Source of the DNA: CAYTAP01 sp964435775
Lineage (GTDB): Bacteria; Planctomycetota; Phycisphaerae; Tepidisphaerales; Tepidisphaeraceae
NCBI GenBank assembly: GCA_964435775.1
Contig: CAYTAP010000055.1
Coordinates: 1 to 24,593, forward strand
DNA: 24,593 bases
Direction: 5' to 3'
Shown: positions 15,467 to 23,051 of the stretch, piece after piece
Layout of the letters: each line of letters starts with the position of its first letter
How positions within the stretch are numbered: position 1 is the first letter of the stretch
The notes under the pieces: model-generated
What the model was told of the DNA's origin: nothing
Seen by the model: only the letters and a program-made list of their open reading frames with translations
The model's database searches: none
Translations under genes and position numbers: made by a program

Positions 15467-15473
15467 GGAGATG

Positions 15474-15482
15474 ACTATATCA
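15474..15482 (-). promoter_or_regulatory. Extended -10 promoter of the 138-aa gene
   Basis: TGATATAGT on the minus strand fits the TGn-TATAAT extended -10 form and ends 7 bases before ATG 15466. No -35 match is present. Instead an inverted repeat (15492-15506) lies across that position. Confidence 0.55.
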
Positions 15483-15491
15483 CGCAAATGA

Positions 15492-15506
15492 GGGTTCGCA
15501 TAACCC
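15492..15506. promoter_or_regulatory. Possible operator: inverted repeat over the -35 position
   Basis: GGGTT-N5-AACCC is centred about 35 bases upstream of the predicted transcription start of the 138-aa gene. A palindrome replacing the -35 next to an extended -10 is a common arrangement for a regulator site. No protein is assigned. Confidence 0.35.
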
Positions 15507-15606
15507 GGAATTATTTTCCACACTTGCCGACGGGCGCGATGGCCGCGCCATCAATCACAATGGCCAAGAGATTCGCTTTATGACGTCTGCCGGCTTCAGG
15601 ACGGGG

Positions 15607-17493
15607 TCAAGCGGGCTCTTGCGGACCGGGCGGGGAGGTCGGTGGGGTCGTATCATTGCTTGAGACGGGTGATTTCTCGCCGTCACTCTCATTTTTCGAT
15701 TCTGGAGCATCGCCCGCCGCCGTCGTGCGAGTCACGACCACCGTTCCCGCAGCCGCATCCCCCACCCGCTGCCGGAGCGGGGAATAAAATATGAGCAACA
15801 GCGGAAGCCCCATCAACCATAGGTCTATGATTCGCAACAAGTTGCGCGTCAGCAGAGCCATCGTTCCCGGGCGCTTGCCGTCATAGCCAACCACCTTGAG
15901 TCCGAAGATCATCTTGCCAATCGTTCGGGCAAAAAGAAGCTCAAAAATCGTGGTGTGGGCAATATAGACCACGAACGTGATCAACCCGACCCATTCGGTA
16001 AAGGGGTCGGGAGTCATTGAGGCGGACGTTGGGAGTACCCCACGGTAATGCACCGCAAAAATGACGATTCCCGCCAGAACGGGAATGGCATCCACTGCGC
16101 CGGCCGCAAACCGCAAGCGGGTCGGCGCCAGGGCAAGGTCGGTCGCGGCCGGGACGGACCCTTTCACCGCGCGCCGCCGACGCATGGCCGCGACCATCGC
16201 GAAAATGAGCGCCGCCATGACCGCTGTTTCCATCCACCACTCAACCCGTCGCACGGTTTGGCCGGGCAGCACAATCTCATCCGGCGACCCGATGGCATGC
16301 CCCTGCGAATCGAACTGCTGCTCGTAACTCTTGGAGGGATGACCCGACAGGTAGATCAGGCGCAGCCGCTCCGCCGACGAAGCCAGCGCCTTCTCCGGTC
16401 CAACCCGCGGCGCATCGGCCGGACGCATCAGTTGAACCGGGTCGCTCCAGCCGCCGCCCGCTTTCGTATAAATGACGCCCGCCGAATCCGCCGCCGCCAC
16501 CCACAGCACCGGCGACGGCGTCTGCTCCGCGCCGAAAAGCAGCCCGAAGTTCTTGATGGTGAAACCCGCTTTCACGCGCTCTGGCGCGGACCATCCCGCC
16601 GACGTGTATGACAAGAGCTCGATGATGCCCCCCCGCTCATGCACCGCGACAATCGGCTTGCCTTTCCACACGATCATCGACATTGGCGACACGCCGCCGC
16701 TCACGGCTGAGAGGGATGGCATTGTCGTCTCCGCCGTGGACGTGGCCGGCGACGCTGACCTTTGCGCGCCCTCTGGCAGCGCCGCCCGCGGAACCCATTC
16801 CCAACGGTCGAAGTTCAGCGACAACAGAACCAGCGAATTGGGCGGCGTCTGGGAGGAAGCCGCCGCGCTCGAAAGCGCCGTGGTGGGCGAGGTTGTCGCG
16901 CCGGCGCGCGGTTGGGCGCCATCCAACACACCGGAGGCTGGCGCGAGAGATGTCGCTGGGCGCGTTGCCGATGACTCAGAGCCCGCCGTTGTGGGATGGC
17001 CGCGCAGTCCACTCAAGCCCCCCGGCACGCTGGCGATGGCCCAGAGGGTCGTTGCATCGCTCGCCATCGCGATGATTTTCCCCTTGGCGATCGGCAGACC
17101 CGAGGCGCTTTGCATCCCCCCTTCGCCCGGCCAGAGCAACGTCCAATCACCATTCTCCAACAGCACGATGAGATCGGTGCCACGGTTGGACAACGCGACG
17201 CTTCGCGCTTGAATCTGCCCATACGATCGCCACGCCTCATCGGCCCCGATCCGACGACCCATCAGGGTGGTCGTCACTTTCCCGGTATCCGCCGCCGCCT
17301 CGATCCGCGCCATCCAAAGTCGCCCGCTCGCGCTGTGGGAGAGAAGCGTGGGCGTGAGATTGGGCGCGGCCAGGACCGCGGGACTCATCCATAACGCCAA
17401 CAAGCAGCAGATCACGCCCGCGACCGCGCTCGCGGCACGTCGGGGGCGACGGGGATTCATCGGTGGTGTTCCAAGCGGTAAAGCAGCGTCCAT
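15607..17493 (-). CDS. RDD-family membrane protein with large secreted N-terminal domain
   Basis: A 628-residue protein in two parts. A signal-like hydrophobic stretch (about 24-42, AVAGVICCLLALWMSPAVLA) leads into about 370 residues of strand-rich sequence with repeated W- and D-G-x patterns (RIGADEAWRSYGQ, DWTLLWPGEGG, PIVAVHERGGIIELLSYT). These are suggestive of a beta-propeller and are interrupted by Ser/Thr/Ala-rich linkers. A TM near 425-440 leads into a C-terminal RDD domain (about 455-595): LRFAAGAVDAIPVLAGIV, then FARTIGKMIFGLKVVGYDG, then LLRIIDLWLMGLPLLL and RQRVGDAAAGTVVV. RDD domains are membrane modules of poorly known role, some linked to ion transport. ATG 17493 directly follows the TGA of the upstream gene, so translation is probably coupled; ATG 17460 is the alternative. 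It is the last gene of a probable four-gene operon. Confidence 0.85.
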   Translation of the reverse strand: MDAALPLGTPPMNPRRPRRAASAVAGVICCLLALWMSPAVLAAPNLTPTLLSHSASGRLWMARIEAAADTGKVTTTLMGRRIGADEAWRSYGQIQARSVALSNRGTDLIVLLENGDWTLLWPGEGGMQSASGLPIAKGKIIAMASDATTLWAIASVPGGLSGLRGHPTTAGSESSATRPATSLAPASGVLDGAQPRAGATTSPTTALSSAAASSQTPPNSLVLLSLNFDRWEWVPRAALPEGAQRSASPATSTAETTMPSLSAVSGGVSPMSMIVWKGKPIVAVHERGGIIELLSYTSAGWSAPERVKAGFTIKNFGLLFGAEQTPSPVLWVAAADSAGVIYTKAGGGWSDPVQLMRPADAPRVGPEKALASSAERLRLIYLSGHPSKSYEQQFDSQGHAIGSPDEIVLPGQTVRRVEWWMETAVMAALIFAMVAAMRRRRAVKGSVPAATDLALAPTRLRFAAGAVDAIPVLAGIVIFAVHYRGVLPTSASMTPDPFTEWVGLITFVVYIAHTTIFELLFARTIGKMIFGLKVVGYDGKRPGTMALLTRNLLRIIDLWLMGLPLLLIFYSPLRQRVGDAAAGTVVVTRTTAAGDAPESKNESDGEKSPVSSNDTTPPTSPPGPQEPA

Positions 17494-18414
17494 TCAGTCA
17501 CAATCCTTATCGATCTGGATCACATGGGAAACACCCGGCTCAACGGGAAAGCGGATGGATCCGAGTTTGGGAACGCCGCGATTTTGCGTGCGAACATCAC
17601 TCAACTCAAATGACATCTTCGTCCGCGAGTCGGGAAAGAACAAGCGATAGTCCGTCGCCACCATGGGCCAATGCGCCTTTGGAACATCAGGCAACTCCAC
17701 CGCCTGGAACCGGCTCAGGTAGGCCCGAAGCACAACCCGACCATCCTCATCGAAAAGCAGGATGACCTTCGGACGCTTGGTGACCCGGTCATACCAGACT
17801 TCCTTCTGCGCATACCAATGATGGGCCCCGCGCACGTTCCAGAGGAACATATAGACATCCTCATCCGGGTTGAACCGCATGACCGGTACCGGCTGCTCAT
17901 TGACATCCGTGTTGATGTCGGAAACGCCCAGCACCTCCAACACCAAATCCGGACGAACCGGAATCTCCCGCACGCACGGCTTGCCCAGGTTGGCGTATTC
18001 CCCCCACCACATCGTGTCCGATTCGGGCACCACCTTCATCCAATAGCGCTCGGCGTTGCTGCCGATTTCAAAAACCGTTCCCACCGCCGGCTTGGTTCCC
18101 ACCAGGCGTAAATCCATCGGCTTGAGGTAGAGCAATATGCCATCCCCATTCACAAAATGAGGCTGCTTTTTGTCATCCAGAAAAGTCGCTTCGTAGTAAT
18201 GGCGCGCCCAGAGCGAATGAATCGCCATGTTGTTCCGATTGATCTCGGCGATCACCTGTGCCATCGGCTCGGTGGGACCGAGATAGGGCGCCTTCCGCGA
18301 CCCCACTTGATTCGCGGCGCATCCGGCCAGAAGCAACATCACCAGCCCGACCATGAAGCCCGACGGCGCGCCACGCCGAATCCTCAGCACATGTCCGCGC
18401 GGCACACCGGCCAT
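17494..18414 (-). CDS. Secreted lipoprotein, LolA/DUF4292-like pattern
   Basis: A 306-residue lipoprotein. A basic N-region and hydrophobic stretch (FMVGLVMLLLAGC) end in a clean lipobox L-A-G-C with Cys32 as the lipidated residue. The mature part is rich in short strands around aromatic residues: IHSLWARHYYEATFLDD, GILLYLKPMDLRLVG, RYWMKVVPESDTMWWGEY, KVILLFDEDGRVVLRAYLSRF and TDYRLFFPDSRTKMSFELSD. This sequence order (load, strand, met-val-pro, derivative of a polar tail) resembles LolA/LolB-like lipid-binding barrels, but I cannot name the family firmly. ATG 18414 begins one base after the TGA of the upstream gene and its own TGA abuts the next ATG, so translation is tightly coupled on both sides. 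Confidence 0.8.
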   Translation of the reverse strand: MAGVPRGHVLRIRRGAPSGFMVGLVMLLLAGCAANQVGSRKAPYLGPTEPMAQVIAEINRNNMAIHSLWARHYYEATFLDDKKQPHFVNGDGILLYLKPMDLRLVGTKPAVGTVFEIGSNAERYWMKVVPESDTMWWGEYANLGKPCVREIPVRPDLVLEVLGVSDINTDVNEQPVPVMRFNPDEDVYMFLWNVRGAHHWYAQKEVWYDRVTKRPKVILLFDEDGRVVLRAYLSRFQAVELPDVPKAHWPMVATDYRLFFPDSRTKMSFELSDVRTQNRGVPKLGSIRFPVEPGVSHVIQIDKDCD

Positions 18415-18415
18415 G

Positions 18416-18952
18416 TCACAACTCCTCGTTGATGATCTGGCTCATCTGCCCGCTGACTTCCATCGTCTGCGCTTCGCTCAGTTTGGGATCAACCAGGTCC
18501 AGCGACTGATCCGTGCCGCGAATCCGCACCCGCCAGAGATCCCGCCCATCCTCGCTGCGGCTGGATTCATAGACGAGCTTGCGCTTGCGGATGAGAATGA
18601 GCCCCAGCACAAAACGAAAATTGACCTTGAGCGGCTCTTGCGCCTCGGCAAGTCGCTCAAAAAGCCCCAGCAGCACCTCATCATCGACAAACAGTTGCTT
18701 CTTTTGCTCTGGATGAGGCATCACGGTCTGCCAGAAGCCCAGGAGCGTCGCGCGGTCCACCTCGTTCCAGTGCTCCATTGAAACATCCAAGCGTTCAAAA
18801 CCGGCCGGAGTTTCCCGCAACGCCGCCATGTACGTTTGCCCGGGTACGATCTCCGCTCCGCTGATCGAGCATTTGCCGGCGGGGCGCGCCACCTCGTAAT
18901 TGGATGACCCCGCCGGTTTGTATGTCGTGGAAGAACTCAAAATCATCTCCAT
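18416..18952 (-). CDS. Conserved-looking hypothetical protein, 178 aa
   Basis: I do not recognise a named domain. Residues 18-45 (NYEVARPAGKCSISGAEIVP, then GQTYMAALRE) look like the start of a small beta module with a single Cys28. The middle and C-terminus are helical with basic patches (LFVDDEVLLGLFERLAEAQE, then FVLGLILIRKRKLVYESS) and end in a strand (DLWRVRIRGTDQSLDLVDP). No signal peptide or clear TM segment is present, though VNFRFVLGLILIRKRK is moderately hydrophobic. ATG 18952 has no ribosome site. An in-frame ATG at 18946 sits directly after GGAG with no spacing. It is the second gene of the probable operon, one base before the lipoprotein gene. Confidence 0.75.
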   Translation of the reverse strand: MEMILSSSTTYKPAGSSNYEVARPAGKCSISGAEIVPGQTYMAALRETPAGFERLDVSMEHWNEVDRATLLGFWQTVMPHPEQKKQLFVDDEVLLGLFERLAEAQEPLKVNFRFVLGLILIRKRKLVYESSRSEDGRDLWRVRIRGTDQSLDLVDPKLSEAQTMEVSGQMSQIINEEL

Positions 18953-19001
18953 CTGCCAATTGCCGCATCGCCGCCGGTGCGGTGTTCATTGTAGGGGCAC
19001 A

Positions 19002-19244
19002 TCATCGCACGACAAAACGTCTGGCGTCGGTTCCGCCGGGCCCCACGATAAAATTGACCGCCTTGGCGCATCGCGGACAGTGCCCGCGGTAGCTTTTACC
19101 ATCCGGACTTCGATACAGCCGCTGATACACCCGGCAACATGCGAAATAGACGCTGATGAACGGGCGCGGCGCATGCGACGGCGTCGTTGGGTCGCCCGGA
19201 GCATTGGCGAGATCGAGCTTGTAATCACGCGGATCAGCGGGCAT
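19002..19244 (-). CDS. Small four-cysteine (zinc-ribbon-like) protein, 80 aa
   Basis: An 80-residue soluble protein whose C-terminal half has the motif FACCRVYQRLYR, then GHCPRCAKAVNFIVGPGG and TDARRFVVR. Cys36, Cys37, Cys56 and Cys59 would form a compact metal-binding knuckle; the C-P-x-C pair is typical of zinc ribbons, but the adjacent C-C pair is unusual. ATG 19244 was chosen because longer versions run into the inverted-repeat element at 19305. No ribosome site is visible. It lies 49 bp upstream of the 178-aa gene and probably leads the four-gene operon. I recall similar small proteins in planctomycete genomes, but cannot name the family. Confidence 0.7.
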   Translation of the reverse strand: MPADPRDYKLDLANAPGDPTTPSHAPRPFISVYFACCRVYQRLYRSPDGKSYRGHCPRCAKAVNFIVGPGGTDARRFVVR

Positions 19245-19304
19245 GGGGGGCTTCGTAAGCGGGAAGTTCGCGTTGGCGAGTCCATTCGCTGTAAGAGTCT
19301 TTTT

Positions 19305-19376
19305 GTAGGGTCCGTGGTACGCCGCGGACCATTGTTCCATGACCGATGATGGTCCGCGGCGTACCACGGACCCTAC
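19305..19376. repeat. Inverted REP pair (BIME-like) with GTAG feet
   Basis: Perfect 28-bp inverted arms (19305-19332 and 19349-19376) surround a 16-base loop. Each arm is itself a REP-type unit: a GTAG tetranucleotide, then a 9-bp stem (GGTCCGTGG with CCGCGGACC, one G-T wobble) closed by a 4-base loop TACG. In E. coli and pseudomonads, GTAG followed by a hairpin is the substrate mark of REP-associated tyrosine transposases (RAYT). It lies between the C4 gene and the cyclodeaminase-domain gene. Confidence 0.85.
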
Positions 19377-19403
19377 GCCAGGTGCATCAACCCCACGACG
19401 TCG

Positions 19404-20018
19404 TTAGCTTCGAGATGCGATCGCTTTCTGCGCGCTTTGCACGAGCTTCACCCCATGCGCCAGCATCCGGGCATTGGCGGCTTCGAGGGACTGGCGGTCG
19501 GCCTCTTCACGGACAACTTTCAGGTTGACCCGCGCGCTGTGGGTGGCGCATCGCACCGTCGCCATGGCCAAATCGGCGCAGACCGCCAGATCGGAAAGGA
19601 GATGGACATTGGCGCATCCCGCGATGCGGTTGCATATCTCCAGGATCGCCACAGCCGTCGCGGAGATCGCCTGCGGCACACGAATCGCCGTCAGGAGCGC
19701 CGCATCAATGACCCCGTTTCGATCCGGAGCATCGTCCGGCAGCTTTTGTGCCTTGGTCATCGCCTCATATGCAACTTGATCCTCGACCATCAACTCAAGC
19801 ATCATCCGCCGGGCGCGAGTCAATTCAGCGACCGCACCGCGAAGTTGCGCATCATATTCCGCCAGCGACTTCTTCCCCACGCTGTAATTGAGGACCATCT
19901 CGCCGGTCGCGGCCGCCAGCGCCCCCGCCAGCGCCGCCGCCGCGCCGCCACCCGGCGCCGGTTGTCTGGCCGCCGTGGCATCCAGAAATATCCGTATCGT
20001 GCTGCCCGCGTCTTCCAT
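19404..20018 (-). CDS. FTCD cyclodeaminase-domain protein (FchA-like)
   Basis: A 204-residue all-helical protein of the formiminotransferase-cyclodeaminase C-terminal family. Relatives convert formimino-tetrahydrofolate to methenyl-tetrahydrofolate (cyclodeaminase) or act as FchA methenyl-THF cyclohydrolase. The signature is TARQPAPGGGAAAALAGALA-type glycine/alanine turn (residues 16-35), AATGEMVLNYSVGKK, and ALLTAIRVPQAISATAVAILEICN; the last folate-site region ends near LLSDLAVCADLAMATVRCA. Length fits a stand-alone domain. ATG 20018 has GAGG 8 bases upstream, placed just after the stop of the M16 gene (15-base gap), so the pair is probably one transcript. GTG 20027 is a weaker alternative. 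Which folate step it performs cannot be read from sequence. Confidence 0.9.
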   Translation of the reverse strand: MEDAGSTIRIFLDATAARQPAPGGGAAAALAGALAAATGEMVLNYSVGKKSLAEYDAQLRGAVAELTRARRMMLELMVEDQVAYEAMTKAQKLPDDAPDRNGVIDAALLTAIRVPQAISATAVAILEICNRIAGCANVHLLSDLAVCADLAMATVRCATHSARVNLKVVREEADRQSLEAANARMLAHGVKLVQSAQKAIASRS

Positions 20019-20032
20019 TCGATTCACCTCTC

Positions 20033-22963
20033 CTATTTGTCGCCTTGCGTGTCATGCTTGACGCCACCGGGCGCCAGATCGATTGGGGGAAACGATTTGT
20101 ATTCCCGCGCGCCGGTTTTGATGGACACAGCCTCCGGCATCGGCGTGCTGATGGTCACCACGCAATCCCGCAGACGCGCCGATGCGATCCGCTTCACCTG
20201 CGCCAACGTCACGTCGGAGATGCGCGACGAAAACCGGTCATGGTAATCCGCCCCCAGCCCGAACAATTCATCGAGCGCCGCCGTCGCGGCCTGCGAGGCG
20301 GCGGTCTCATTGGCCATCGCATCCGCGGTACGGATCAATTGCTTGCTCCGTCCAAACCATGCCCCGTTCACATCCTTGGTCGATCCCTGAAGTCGTGCGA
20401 TGTTCTCAAGAATCAGCCGCACGACTTCATTCACGTTGCGGGGATCGCAACCGGCATAGACAAGAAACGTGCCCGGCAGCGCCTTGTCGCGCCCCGGCCA
20501 ATTCTGCCCCTGCACGACATACACCAGCCCCCTGCCCCGCAACACCTCATGCAGATAGCCCGTCGGATAATCAAACCCGCTCGCCATGGTGTCGGCCACC
20601 GTGATCGGAAACGCGGCCGGTTCGCCAATCACACTGTGCGAGTTGAACCCGATCACCACGCCCGCCAGCGGCTGCGCCGTCTTCTGAACCTCCACGCGAA
20701 CCACATTGACCGACGCCGCGGCTCCGTTCTTCACCTCGGCGGGTCCATCCGATGGCGCGCCACTGTCGGCGGCGGCATTCAGCCACGGTGATGGCGTTGG
20801 CGCCGGCACTTTCGGCCCGGCGCCAAGGTATTTGGCCGCCAGCGCCTTGGCCTGCTCCAGGTCGATGTCCCCAAAAATCGCCAGCACGCGCGGCTGCTTC
20901 AACACATGATCCTGGTACCAATCCACCACCTGCGCACGCGTGAACTTCCCGACATTCTCCTTCGTGCCGATGGTCTGCCATTGATACGGCGATTTGAGCG
21001 GCCCGAAATACTGCGCCTTGAAATAGCGAAACGCCTGCCCGGTCCAGTTGGCATCCTGCCCGGCAATCGCCGCGAGGATGCGCTGTTTCATCGGCGCTAT
21101 CTCCGCTTCCGGGAACGACGGGTTGTTGACCACATCGGCATACACCTCCATCGCGCCCGGCATGTCTTTTTTCAGAAAGCTCGCCGTCCAGTACCAGGTG
21201 TTGTTGCCGCAGTTGGTGGCGATGGCGCCGCCAATCGAATCGAAAAATTGCGCGATGTCGGCGGCGCTTCTGGTTTTCGTGCCTCGCGGCAGCAACTCCA
21301 TCGCCAGGTTGCCCAAGCCGTTGGTGGAGGCATCCTCGGCCGTCAAGCCGCCGAGGCTGTACATGTTCACCGTCACCAGCGGCGTCGTCGTGATCCGCTT
21401 GAGCAGCAGAACCGTCCCGTTGTCGAGCACCGTACGCGTCACGCCATCCGCCGTAGCCGGCGCTGTCGTCGCCTGCGTGGTTGGCGCAGAACCGCGAATC
21501 ACATCCTCCGCTGAAGCGAACGCGCCCGCGCCCTTGTACTCGGCCGGCAACAGCGTCGTCGTCAGCAGCCTGCCCGGATTCAGATACTTCTTCGCCACCT
21601 CCTGCAACTGCCCCGGCGTGACGGCTTCAATACGCTCCAGGTAATGCTCGGAAAAATGAGGATCGCCGGTGCTCATGTAATCACCCGCCAGCGACGAGGC
21701 GATCTGCGCCGCCGTCTGCAGGCCGCGAATGTGATCCACCTTCATCTGTGTCTTGGCGCGGGCGATGCGATCCGCGTCCACCCCATGCGACTTCACATCC
21801 TCGAGCACCGCCAGCACCGCCGCAGTCGCTTCCGCGCGCTTCGACGGATCCAGACGCATCGTGATCGCAAACGTCCCACTCACGTAGTCCGGCGTATAAC
21901 TGCTCGAACTGATCGCGCTGACCAGTTGCCGTTTGTCCCGGATGTCCTCAACCAGCAGCGAACTTTCCCCATCGGATAAAACCGACGACAGCAAGTCGAG
22001 CGCGTACAGATCGGGATTGCTCAGCTTGATCGTGGGGAACGCCAGTTGCAACCGCGCCTGCCCGAGCTTGGGAAACGTCGCCACCACCGATCGCGGCGCC
22101 AACACCGGCGGCTCCTGCGCGATGTCATGCGAAAAAACCCGCCCCGGCGGCGCATCGGCCACATTCTTTTGAACCGCGCGGAGCATCACCTCCGGATCGA
22201 GATCGCCGGTGACGACAAAGACCATGTTGTTTGGCTGATACGCCTTCTTGTAATACGCATAAACGTCGTCGCGGCTCAATCCCTGGATGACCGCCTGATA
22301 CCCGATGACCGGCACACGAGCCGGGCTGACGCGATAGCGGTTCAGGCTCGTCAGATACCAGAACTGTCGATCCGGCTCCCCCTTGCCCATCTCCAACTCG
22401 CGCTGGACGACCTGGTACTCCCGCTTGTATTCATCCGGCGTGATCTTGGCGCCCAGCATCCAGCCCGTCACGAGATCCACCGCCTGGCCAAGATGCTCGG
22501 GTGTCGTGTTGACAAAATACGCGGTGTGGTCGGCCGTGGTATAGGCGTTGGAGTTGTTCCCGATCTCCTGAAGAAGATTCCGATTCTGCGCTTCCGTGCG
22601 CCGCTCGCTGCTCCCCCCGGCCACGAGATGCTCCAGCAGATGGCTCAGCCCCCCGCCCAACCATTGCCCCTCGTATATGCCACCGGTCGCCACATAACCC
22701 CGAACCGCAACCGCCGGTCCTTCAACCCGTTTGACGATGACGGTCGCGCCGTTGTTCAACACCGATACAATCTCGCCGGGCTGTTCGACGAGGCGATACT
22801 TCTCCTGTCCATAGCCAAGGGATGCGTCTGAATTTTTAGATGGAACCGCGGCTGGAGGCGCCGATGGCCGCGTCGCTGATTCCGCCGCCATCACCGTGCA
22901 GGCCGACAGCACCGCCCCGCCCGTCACCGCCCGCAACAATCCGCGCTTAAGCCATCCCTGCAT
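20033..22963 (-). CDS. Two-domain M16 zinc metallopeptidase, secreted or lipid-anchored
   Basis: A 976-residue protease with two M16 (pitrilysin/insulinase) halves. The N-terminal half (about 60-480) carries the inverted zinc motif H108-L-L-E111-H112 and distal Glu189 (RELEMGK), an exact HxxEH-x76-E arrangement, so it should be active. The second half (about 505-960) keeps the fold (TVLDNGTVLLLKRITTTPLV, GGLTAEDASTNGLGNLAMEL) but lacks HxxEH and is probably structural, as is usual in such proteins. The N-terminus is a signal peptide; L19-S-A-C22 fits a lipobox, so the protein may be a lipoprotein. A linker of Thr/Ala residues (about 490-503) joins the halves. ATG 22963 has GAGG 7 bases upstream. 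It is followed closely by the FTCD-domain gene. Confidence 0.93.
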   Translation of the reverse strand: MQGWLKRGLLRAVTGGAVLSACTVMAAESATRPSAPPAAVPSKNSDASLGYGQEKYRLVEQPGEIVSVLNNGATVIVKRVEGPAVAVRGYVATGGIYEGQWLGGGLSHLLEHLVAGGSSERRTEAQNRNLLQEIGNNSNAYTTADHTAYFVNTTPEHLGQAVDLVTGWMLGAKITPDEYKREYQVVQRELEMGKGEPDRQFWYLTSLNRYRVSPARVPVIGYQAVIQGLSRDDVYAYYKKAYQPNNMVFVVTGDLDPEVMLRAVQKNVADAPPGRVFSHDIAQEPPVLAPRSVVATFPKLGQARLQLAFPTIKLSNPDLYALDLLSSVLSDGESSLLVEDIRDKRQLVSAISSSSYTPDYVSGTFAITMRLDPSKRAEATAAVLAVLEDVKSHGVDADRIARAKTQMKVDHIRGLQTAAQIASSLAGDYMSTGDPHFSEHYLERIEAVTPGQLQEVAKKYLNPGRLLTTTLLPAEYKGAGAFASAEDVIRGSAPTTQATTAPATADGVTRTVLDNGTVLLLKRITTTPLVTVNMYSLGGLTAEDASTNGLGNLAMELLPRGTKTRSAADIAQFFDSIGGAIATNCGNNTWYWTASFLKKDMPGAMEVYADVVNNPSFPEAEIAPMKQRILAAIAGQDANWTGQAFRYFKAQYFGPLKSPYQWQTIGTKENVGKFTRAQVVDWYQDHVLKQPRVLAIFGDIDLEQAKALAAKYLGAGPKVPAPTPSPWLNAAADSGAPSDGPAEVKNGAAASVNVVRVEVQKTAQPLAGVVIGFNSHSVIGEPAAFPITVADTMASGFDYPTGYLHEVLRGRGLVYVVQGQNWPGRDKALPGTFLVYAGCDPRNVNEVVRLILENIARLQGSTKDVNGAWFGRSKQLIRTADAMANETAASQAATAALDELFGLGADYHDRFSSRISDVTLAQVKRIASARLRDCVVTISTPMPEAVSIKTGAREYKSFPPIDLAPGGVKHDTQGDK

Positions 22964-23014
22964 CTTGTTTCCTCGTTAAGACCCGACGCACTTCCCCAAC
23001 CATCGATGCCACTT

Positions 23015-23037
23015 CTTCTATACCGCTTCTATACCGC
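23015..23037. repeat. 11-bp tandem repeat upstream of the M16 gene
   Basis: TTCTATACCGC occurs twice in tandem (23016-23026, 23027-23037). Read on the minus strand it gives GCGGTATAGAA twice, so TATAGA appears two times, one helical turn apart, 60-70 bases before the M16 start. It may be a duplicated -10 box or a regulator site. A TTGCAG on the minus strand near 23043-23048 is not at standard spacing to either box. Confidence 0.6.
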
Positions 23038-23051
23038 GACACACTGCAACC

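Noticed and set aside
22046..22831. 261-codon plus-strand frame
   Set aside because: It is opposite the active half of the M16 protease and shows no domain.
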